From Deltaproteobacteria bacterium (GTDB lineage: Bacteria; Desulfobacterota; B13-G15; RBG-16-54-18): DNA of 5,054 bases. Positions 1 through 4,385 of the stretch are shown here, one piece after another. Every line of letters starts with the position of its first letter. Within the stretch, counting starts at the first letter, position 1. The stretch spans positions 1 to 5,054 of the forward strand of contig QMLM01000134.1 of NCBI GenBank assembly GCA_003646745.1, given 5' to 3'. Made by a program: the position numbers and the translations under genes. The notes beneath the pieces were generated by a model that saw only the letters and a list, made by a program, of their open reading frames with translations, was not told the DNA's origin and searched no databases.

Positions 1-39
1 ATCTGAGATTTTATGGGGATACAATTTAGTAAATTTATC

Positions 40-67
40 AAGCGGTTTTTTTTAAAAGTTTCCGCTT
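40..67 (-). repeat. Weak inverted repeat at the 3' end of the nitroreductase gene
   Basis: A 6-bp perfect inverted repeat, AAGCGG (40-45) and CCGCTT (62-67), flanks a 16-base AT loop that contains eight consecutive T (46-53). It overlaps the stop codon of the leftward gene. In the leftward transcript the stem is followed by an A/U mixture and not by a U-run, and the loop is large. It is therefore a poor intrinsic terminator and may only mark the transcript end. The rest of 1-65 is AT-rich, and I see no gene in it. Confidence 0.25.
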
Positions 68-947
68 AACGCCAGCTTACTTTTGCTGGTGTGCGCTCCA
101 CAAGTCGCTGGAATTCCACCTCCTGGTAACCGAGGGTCATCGCTCCGAAACAGCGGTGATCGCGGGGAATGCCCAACCACTGCTTTATCTTGCGGTCGTT
201 GTTCGCTGCGCTCATCAGATATCCATTAAAACAGCACCCTACCCCCATTGTGTGGGCCATTAATGAGCAGTTATAAATTGCTACGGCGCAATTGAACGCC
301 GAGCAGGTATCCCAGGATTCGGCGTGGACCACCATCACTACTGGCGCATTATAGAAGAGGGGGTCCTTCCCCTCTTCTATCAGGCCCTTCACATACTCAA
401 CTTTGGGGAGCAGCTCACGCAGGTACTCCACAATTCTGCGGCCGGCCAACAGGCTTAACAGCAAAGCGCCGATTGGCTTTCTTACCCGCGAAAAAACCTT
501 TTCATAAAAGGCCATGGTCATATTTCGCAAGCTTGCGATCTCACTGGATGACCTGAGTATCACATAGTGGACATTCTGGCTGTTGCTCCCTGTGGGGGCG
601 TACCTTCCGGCCTCAATGATTTGCTCCAATATTTCGTCAGAGATAGGTTCATTCCGATAGAGGCGCACGGAGCGTCTCTCACGAAGCAACATCAACAGCG
701 TATCGGCAGTGGTGGCTGGACGCCGTCCTGGTCGTGGAGCCCTTTCGTCAGCTATCGTTTCGTGAACCACGGCTTCGACTGGGCAGACGGCCCCGCAATG
801 TCCACAACCAATACACCATTCACCTCTAACTACTAAGGCCTTTGTGCCAACCATATCTAGAACAAAGCTCGGACATACCTCAGCACACAGGCCACACCCG
901 GTGCACATTTCGGTAACTATCTCTGGTGGGGGATAAGTTCGCTTCAT
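66..947 (-). CDS. 2[4Fe-4S] ferredoxin-nitroreductase fusion protein
   Basis: This is a 293-residue cytoplasmic iron-sulfur flavoprotein. Residues 1-65 form a bacterial-type ferredoxin domain with two complete cluster motifs, CxxCxxCxxxCP, with cysteines 15/18/21/25 and 45/48/51/55. After a basic, Pro/Arg-rich linker (about 66-82), residues 85-275 form a nitroreductase-fold FMN domain. It has the phosphate-binding RRSVR signature (91-95), the PTGSNSQN loop (118-125), and a GVGCCFNG segment (235-242) where the family carries its second flavin-contact loop. The C-terminus resembles the usual Pro-Lys-Val-x-Trp ending. The expected chemistry is two-electron reduction of an unidentified substrate, with electrons passed from the clusters to FMN. 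The name does not imply that nitro compounds are the natural substrate. The frame is open upstream to an ATG at 1025. I choose ATG 947 because GGAGG lies 8 bases before it and because the likely -10 box (1008-1013) makes the upstream ATG untranscribed. The gene is divergent from a homocysteine biosynthesis gene. The family call is firm and the substrate is unknown. Confidence 0.9.
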   Translation of the reverse strand: MKRTYPPPEIVTEMCTGCGLCAEVCPSFVLDMVGTKALVVRGEWCIGCGHCGAVCPVEAVVHETIADERAPRPGRRPATTADTLLMLLRERRSVRLYRNEPISDEILEQIIEAGRYAPTGSNSQNVHYVILRSSSEIASLRNMTMAFYEKVFSRVRKPIGALLLSLLAGRRIVEYLRELLPKVEYVKGLIEEGKDPLFYNAPVVMVVHAESWDTCSAFNCAVAIYNCSLMAHTMGVGCCFNGYLMSAANNDRKIKQWLGIPRDHRCFGAMTLGYQEVEFQRLVERTPAKVSWR

Positions 948-955
948 GGCATAAG

Positions 956-960
956 CCTCC
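956..960 (-). promoter_or_regulatory. Ribosome binding site fixing the nitroreductase start
   Basis: The minus strand reads GGAGG followed by eight bases and ATG (947-945). A perfect Shine-Dalgarno core at ideal spacing makes this a better start than the in-frame ATG at 1025, which has no comparable site. Confidence 0.8.
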
Positions 961-995
961 GCTCTATGGGCTTTATAAGCGGTAATCGACGTTGT

Positions 996-1015
996 CGAGT
1001 ATAAGCGAGTATAAG
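996..1015. repeat. Perfect 10-bp tandem duplication over the -10 region
   Basis: CGAGTATAAG occurs twice in direct succession (996-1005 and 1006-1015). On the minus strand each copy supplies a TATACT hexamer, so the -10 box of the nitroreductase promoter is duplicated exactly 10 bp (about one helical turn) away. A short stem TCGAC-GTT-GTCGA (986-998) abuts the first copy. It would lie at the extreme 5' end of the nitroreductase mRNA. Confidence 0.75.
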
Positions 1016-1036
1016 AGAGAGACAAAAAGGTGTCAA
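1008..1036 (-). promoter_or_regulatory. Sigma70-type promoter for the nitroreductase gene
   Basis: On the minus strand a perfect TTGACA (1031-1036) is followed by a 17-base spacer and TATACT (1008-1013, five of six matches to consensus). Transcription would start near 1001 and give a leader of about 53 bases before ATG 947. The element is seen directly. Its activity is inferred. Confidence 0.7.
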
Positions 1037-1061
1037 CAAGGCGACTAGACCACCCATCCCC

Positions 1062-1091
1062 TTGACTGGCTGGGCAGAAGGGGTTTATGAT
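1062..1091 (+). promoter_or_regulatory. Sigma70-type promoter for the homocysteine biosynthesis gene
   Basis: TTGACT (1062-1067) and TATGAT (1086-1091), each five of six matches to consensus, are separated by 18 bases. The predicted start near 1098 lies downstream of the two in-frame ATGs at 1087 and 1090. This supports ATG 1123 as the true start and leaves a leader of about 25 bases that contains the Shine-Dalgarno sequence. The -35 box lies back to back with that of the leftward promoter, 25 bp apart, so one regulator could control both. Confidence 0.65.
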
Positions 1092-1109
1092 GAAAAATCG
1101 ATCTTTTTC

Positions 1110-1117
1110 AGGAGAGG
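1110..1117 (+). promoter_or_regulatory. Ribosome binding site fixing the HcyBio start
   Basis: AGGAGAGG lies 5 to 8 bases (depending on the core chosen) before ATG 1123. The earlier in-frame ATGs at 1087 and 1090 overlap the -10 box and have no Shine-Dalgarno sequence at proper spacing. Confidence 0.75.
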
Positions 1118-1122
1118 TTCAG

Positions 1123-2289
1123 ATGGGGGCAAAAAAGGTACAAAAAAGCTATGAGGAGATAAATGAACGCATACGCAAGGGTGAGGCCGTGGTGGTAACG
1201 GCCGAGGAGATCATTGATATTGTGGAGGAAAAAGGGGTGGTAGAGGCAGCCAGGGAGGTGGATGTAGTGACCACAGGGACATTCGCCCCCATGTGCTCCT
1301 CCGGGGCCTTTTTGAACTTTGGCCATACCTCCCCCAAGATAAAGGCCCACAGGGTTTGGCTGAATAATGTACCGGCCTATGCTGGGCTGGCAGCTGTGGA
1401 CATATATATTGGGGCCACAGAACCTGCAAAAGACGACCCCCTCAATAAGGTCTATCCGGGGAGTTTCGATTACGGAGGTGGACACCTCATCCACGACCTA
1501 GTGGCAGGGAAAGAGGTAGAGCTGGTGGTAGAGGGGTATGGGACCCATTGCTATCCCAACAAGCTGGTTCAGATGAGGGTCACCTTGGATGACTTTGTGG
1601 ATGCTTTTCTTTTTAACCCTCGCAATGCCTATCAAAATTACAATTGTGCCATCAATCTCTCCGATAAGGTAATATATACCTATATGGGGACCCTTAAGCC
1701 TCAGGGTGGGAATGTAAATTACTGTAGCGCGGGACAGTTGAGCCCGCTACTCAACGACCCCTATTACAGGACCATCGGAGTGGGTACCAAGATCTTTTTA
1801 GGCGGAGGCGAGGGGTTTGTGGTTTGGTCGGGTACCCAGCATAACCCCCATGTGCCCAGAGGTGCTAATGGAGTGGTGAAAGGGCCCGCGGGGACCATAG
1901 CCGTGGTGGGTGACCTGAAAGGGATGAAGCCGGAGTGGTTGAGGGGAGGGAGTATCCAGGGATATGGCCCTACCATGATCGTGGGGATCGGGATCCCTAT
2001 CCCCATTCTCGATGAGGAGATGGCCCGCTTTACCGCTGTCAAGGATGAGGAGATCTACACGCAGATCGTCGATTATGGGGTGGATTATCCCCAAGGGGTC
2101 AACAAGAGCTATGGGGAGGTGAGCTATAAGGAGCTCAAAAGTGGGCAGATAATCCTCAATGGCAAAGAAATCCCCACTGTCCCCCTATCCAGCTATCTGA
2201 AGGCCAAGGAGATTGCCTCCATTCTGAAAGAGTGGATTCAGGATGGTTGGTTCACCTTAGGGGTACCGCAGAAGACCCTGCCCATTTAA
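1123..2289 (+). CDS. Homocysteine biosynthesis protein, HcyBio/DUF39 (COG1900) family
   Basis: This is a 388-residue cytoplasmic protein recognised as DUF39/HcyBio. In Methanosarcina the family member MA1821 works with a ferredoxin-domain partner to convert aspartate semialdehyde and sulfide into homocysteine, by a route that bypasses O-acyl-homoserine. Recognisable segments are the N-terminal SYEEINERI (9-17), the T-T-G-T-F-A-P-M-C-S-S-G block (50-61) with Cys58, and the FGHTSPKIK strand (66-74). Further on are the DYGGGHLIHDLVAGK segment (116-130), EGYGTHCYPN (137-146) with Cys143, a Cys-containing NYNCAIN (172-178), and a glycine-rich FLGGGEGFV (225-233). Cys58 and Cys143 look like the two conserved cysteines that form persulfide intermediates in the archaeal enzyme; that equivalence is by eye. 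No CBS or ferredoxin domain follows, so this is the single-domain form, and no dedicated partner gene lies beside it on the same strand. The start is set by promoter and ribosome binding site positions. The family assignment is confident. Confidence 0.9.
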   Translation: MGAKKVQKSYEEINERIRKGEAVVVTAEEIIDIVEEKGVVEAAREVDVVTTGTFAPMCSSGAFLNFGHTSPKIKAHRVWLNNVPAYAGLAAVDIYIGATEPAKDDPLNKVYPGSFDYGGGHLIHDLVAGKEVELVVEGYGTHCYPNKLVQMRVTLDDFVDAFLFNPRNAYQNYNCAINLSDKVIYTYMGTLKPQGGNVNYCSAGQLSPLLNDPYYRTIGVGTKIFLGGGEGFVVWSGTQHNPHVPRGANGVVKGPAGTIAVVGDLKGMKPEWLRGGSIQGYGPTMIVGIGIPIPILDEEMARFTAVKDEEIYTQIVDYGVDYPQGVNKSYGEVSYKELKSGQIILNGKEIPTVPLSSYLKAKEIASILKEWIQDGWFTLGVPQKTLPI

Positions 2290-2304
2290 TTTTTGATTTT
2301 TGAG

Positions 2305-2331
2305 GGGACAAGGGGAGAATCCCCTTGTCCC
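2305..2331. terminator. Perfect 11-bp hairpin between convergent genes
   Basis: GGGACAAGGGG (2305-2315) pairs perfectly with CCCCTTGTCCC (2321-2331) around a five-base AGAAT loop. It sits between the 3' ends of two convergent genes, where a two-way terminator is expected. It is non-canonical because neither transcript has a U-run after the stem. The only T-rich tract (2286-2301) precedes the hairpin on the plus strand and reads as A-rich on the minus strand. It may act with Rho or only protect 3' ends. Confidence 0.5.
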
Positions 2332-2362
2332 TGATGTGTGTCTCCTCAGGAAAATGGGACCC

Positions 2363-3916
2363 CTAGAGGGTGATATTGGAGTATTTCCTCCAGGGCCTTG
2401 CCACCTGTTTATTTTCCAATATTTCGAGGGCTCGGCAGATGTACTTCCTGGTGTCATGGGGCATGATTACGTCATCCACATACCCCCTCTCAGCAGGCTG
2501 ATAGGGGTGTTCGTACTTGGTGCGATATTCCTCAATCCGTTTCCTTGCTGTCTCCTTGGGATTATCCGATTCTCTTATCTCTTTGGCGAATATGACGCTT
2601 GCTGCAGTCTCGGCCCCCACGATATTTATCTTGGCCGTAGGCCAGGCAAAGACAAGATCGGCACCTATGCTTTTATCAAGCATAGCGTAATGGGCACCGG
2701 CATAGGATTTTCCTATGATCACTGAGATCAGGGGGACGGTGGCATCTGCCCAGGCAAAAAGTGTCTTTGCCCCGTGGCGCAGGATCCCCTTCCACTCCTG
2801 TTCAGAGCCGATCCAGAAGGCCGGACAATCCACGAAGGTCACAAGGGGTATATTGAACAGGTCGCAAAAGCGGACAAACCTTGCCAGCTTGTCTGAGGCA
2901 TCCACATCCAGCCCCCCTGCCTTCCACATGGGATTGTTGGCCACTATACCCAACGACCTGCCGTCAAACCTGGCAAAACCAATGATCAGATTCTTGGCAA
3001 AGTCCTTCATTATCTCAAAAAATGACCCTTTATCGGCGATCATCTCAATGATGGGATGCATATCATAGGGGATACGGGGGCTTTCCGGAAGGATTTCATC
3101 CAACTCAGGGATTTCCCTTTCCGGGTCGTCACTTCTTTCCGTCCGCGGCGGCTTCTCCCTGTTATTGGAGGGCAAATAGTTCAGGAGTTGCTTGCATTTC
3201 TCTATACAATCCTTGTCGTCTTCCCCCACTATGTGTGTCTGGCCAGCCTTGACTGCATGGGCCTCAACTCCACACAGCTCCTCTAGTGTGATGTCCTCAC
3301 CGGTCTGGGTCTTGACGAAGGCAGGGCCGGCGATCCCCATAAATCCTGTGGTGCGGCTCTGAATGAGGAAGTCGTTCATAATGGGATGATAGGCCTGACC
3401 TCCCAAACAGGGACCAAGCAAAAGGGCTATCTGGGGGACTATCCCCGATGCCAAGATCTGCGCCCGAAAACACCACCCATAGGACTCAAGGGTATCCAAT
3501 CCCTCCTGGAGACGTGCACCACCGGAGTCGTTTATACCTATAAAAGGCCACCCCTTTTCCTTAGCGAAATCGAGGGCCCACACGAATTTTTTTCCGTGAT
3601 ATTCTCCAAAGGTACCAGCCATAGCCGTGTAATCCTCGGAAGCAATAACAACATATCTGCCATTTACCTTTCCATATCCCGTAACGACGCCTTCCGCAGC
3701 TACAAACCTTTCGGCCATACCAAACTCCGTTTGCCTATGTTTCACAAAAGGTCCCACCTCCACAAAGGTACCGGGATCACAAAGCAGATCGATCCTTTCC
3801 CTTGCTGTTAATTTTCCCCTCTTTTTCTGTTTCTCTACCTCTTTGGCCCCCCCCATTTCTAAGATCTTTTGGCGTCTTGCGCGATAATCTTCATACAGCT
3901 TGTCAAACTTTCCCAT
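2363..3916 (-). CDS. Acyl-CoA carboxylase carboxyltransferase subunit (PccB/MmdA family)
   Basis: This is a 517-residue protein of the usual length for the biotin-dependent carboxyltransferase beta subunit. It moves a carboxyl group between carboxybiotin and an acyl-CoA, in a carboxylase or a decarboxylase. Both crotonase-fold halves are complete. The N-terminal KLTARERIDLL (35-45), NDSGGARLQEG (130-140) and GPCLGGQAY (168-176) belong to the first half. The second half has SEQEWKGILRHGAK (371-384), GKSYAGAHYAM (402-412), AWPTAKI (424-430) and the C-terminal AERGYVDDVI (475-484). The glycines and alanine expected to form the two oxyanion holes (Gly172-Gly173, Gly407-Ala408) are kept. Residues around them are atypical: Tyr410 stands where the Asp or Ile that influences propionyl- versus acetyl-CoA choice is found in Streptomyces enzymes, and CPAFWIG (364-370) replaces the usual V-P-G-F-x-P-G. 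The acyl substrate therefore cannot be named. No biotin carboxylase, carrier or membrane decarboxylase subunit is in the window. I prefer ATG 3916 over the adjacent ATG 3919 on ribosome binding site spacing. Confidence 0.92.
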   Translation of the reverse strand: MGKFDKLYEDYRARRQKILEMGGAKEVEKQKKRGKLTARERIDLLCDPGTFVEVGPFVKHRQTEFGMAERFVAAEGVVTGYGKVNGRYVVIASEDYTAMAGTFGEYHGKKFVWALDFAKEKGWPFIGINDSGGARLQEGLDTLESYGWCFRAQILASGIVPQIALLLGPCLGGQAYHPIMNDFLIQSRTTGFMGIAGPAFVKTQTGEDITLEELCGVEAHAVKAGQTHIVGEDDKDCIEKCKQLLNYLPSNNREKPPRTERSDDPEREIPELDEILPESPRIPYDMHPIIEMIADKGSFFEIMKDFAKNLIIGFARFDGRSLGIVANNPMWKAGGLDVDASDKLARFVRFCDLFNIPLVTFVDCPAFWIGSEQEWKGILRHGAKTLFAWADATVPLISVIIGKSYAGAHYAMLDKSIGADLVFAWPTAKINIVGAETAASVIFAKEIRESDNPKETARKRIEEYRTKYEHPYQPAERGYVDDVIMPHDTRKYICRALEILENKQVARPWRKYSNITL

Positions 3917-3922
3917 CATGGT

Positions 3923-3927
3923 CCTCC
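3923..3927 (-). promoter_or_regulatory. Ribosome binding site of the carboxyltransferase gene
   Basis: The minus strand carries AAAGGAGG ahead of two consecutive ATG codons. The GGAGG core is 3 bases from ATG 3919 and 6 bases from ATG 3916, so the second codon is at normal spacing. The difference is one methionine. Confidence 0.75.
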
Positions 3928-3974
3928 TTTCTTTATAATAACAATGTAGAATATGTTCAAAATATCACAAATTT

Positions 3975-4003
3975 AATTTATCTGAAGGCCTTTCCTTTGT
4001 CAA
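3975..4003 (-). promoter_or_regulatory. Sigma70-type promoter for the carboxyltransferase gene
   Basis: On the minus strand a perfect TTGACA (3998-4003), a 17-base spacer (3981-3997) and TAAATT (3975-3980, four of six matches) predict a start near 3968 and a leader of about 50 bases. The spacer holds an 8-bp palindrome, AAGGCCTT (3985-3992). This promoter fits better than a second candidate closer to the gene, which would start inside the ribosome binding site. Confidence 0.55.
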
Positions 4004-4051
4004 CACAAAAGAGTTTGAGGGGCCTCTTGGCTCTTTAAGAATTGACAAAGG
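3994..4051. repeat. Nested dyad symmetry carrying both divergent -35 boxes
   Basis: The outer arms CCTTTGTCAA (3994-4003) and TTGACAAAGG (4042-4051) are a perfect 10-bp inverted repeat. Inside it lie AAAGAG (4008-4013) with CTCTTT (4031-4036), and then GAGG (4017-4020) with CCTC (4023-4026). All three are centred within one base of 4022. The outer arms contain the -35 hexamers of the leftward and rightward promoters. As plus-strand RNA the outer arm could extend to 3990-4055 through two G-U pairs. A shared operator is a reasonable inference. A cruciform or RNA hairpin is also possible. Confidence 0.7.
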
Positions 4052-4071
4052 GAGGATGAATATATTAACAT
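4042..4071 (+). promoter_or_regulatory. Candidate promoter for the DUF465-ilvB operon
   Basis: A perfect TTGACA (4042-4047) is followed, after 18 bases, by TAACAT (4066-4071), which matches the -10 consensus at the three most conserved positions. The predicted start near 4078 lies downstream of the ATG at 4056, so that codon would not be in the mRNA. This leaves about 70 bases of AT-rich leader before TTG 4149. The -10 box is mediocre. Confidence 0.45.
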
Positions 4072-4135
4072 TTATCATAAAAATACTTCACGGGGGCATT
4101 TTCGGTGGCGTATTAGAGGGCAAAAATATTTATGA

Positions 4136-4140
4136 GGGAG
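4136..4140 (+). promoter_or_regulatory. Ribosome binding site pointing to a TTG start
   Basis: GGGAG within GAGGGAG (4134-4140) lies 8 bases before TTG 4149. The alternative start, ATG 4056, has its GGAGG (4051-4055) directly abutting the codon with no spacing. This favours the TTG. Confidence 0.6.
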
Positions 4141-4148
4141 AAGAAGAG

Positions 4149-4385
4149 TTGACGAAAGAGGAGGAATTGATCAAAAAGTTATGGGAGCAAGATGAGCAGT
4201 TCCGGCAGATTAAGGAAGAACACGCCTGGTTTCACAAAAAGGTGGAAGAATTGGACAGAAAACCCGTCTTGACCCCGGCGGAGAGGTTGAAGAGGGAGGA
4301 GTTAAAAAAGAGGAAGCTCATCTTGAAAGACAGGATGGAGGAGATGTTAGCGGAATTTCGTCGACAGACGGAGGGGGAGGAATGA
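4149..4385 (+). CDS. Small DUF465/YdcH-like coiled-coil protein, TTG start
   Basis: This is a 78-residue, highly charged, all-helical cytoplasmic protein. It shows the DUF465 (YdcH) pattern: E-x-F-R-x-I-x-x-x-H at 16-25, a first helix ending in VEELDRKP (32-39), an LTPAE turn (41-45), and a second helix with the hallmark LKKRKLILKDRMEEML (52-67). Two long helices in an antiparallel hairpin are expected. The molecular role of the family is not established. The frame is open upstream to ATG 4056, which would add 31 residues. I prefer TTG 4149 because of its ribosome binding site, the position of the candidate promoter, the usual family length of about 70-80 residues, and the change from AT-rich to gene-like codon use at that point. 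The stop codon overlaps the start of ilvB (ATGA), so the two are probably co-transcribed and translationally coupled. Confidence 0.8.
   Translation: MTKEEELIKKLWEQDEQFRQIKEEHAWFHKKVEELDRKPVLTPAERLKREELKKRKLILKDRMEEMLAEFRRQTEGEE
4370..4374 (+). promoter_or_regulatory. Ribosome binding site of ilvB inside the DUF465 gene
   Basis: GGAGG (4370-4374) lies 7 bases before ATG 4382. A second GGAGG (4376-4380) is too close to the codon to serve that start. Both sit in the last codons of the preceding gene, which suits initiation by ribosomes finishing that gene. Confidence 0.7.

Noticed and set aside
40..67. Canonical intrinsic terminator for the nitroreductase gene
   Set aside because: The stem is only 6 bp with a 16-base loop, and no U-run follows it in the leftward transcript. 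The eight T lie inside the loop on the wrong strand. It is kept only as a weak inverted repeat.
567..836. Open plus-strand frame of 89 codons
   Set aside because: It lies entirely inside the nitroreductase gene on the other strand. Its product has no recognisable family pattern and it has no ribosome binding site.
1108..1494. Several minus-strand open frames across 1108-2457
   Set aside because: They are antisense to the HcyBio gene or overlap its end. Their products are Pro/Ser/His-rich and low in coherent motifs, as expected of non-coding frames in a Gly-rich gene.
3932..3960. TTGAAC-17-TATAAA as an alternative promoter for the carboxyltransferase
   Set aside because: Spacing is good, but transcription would begin within the GGAGG ribosome binding site. 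The promoter at 3975-4003 gives a normal leader.
2300..4038. Several plus-strand open frames antisense to the carboxyltransferase
   Set aside because: All are shadows of a complete, well-conserved gene. None has a family pattern or a convincing start.
4004..4148. T-box riboswitch or classic terminator-attenuator ahead of ilvB
   Set aside because: I find no T-box consensus and no GC-rich stem followed by a U-run. The only structure is the dyad described at 3994-4051.
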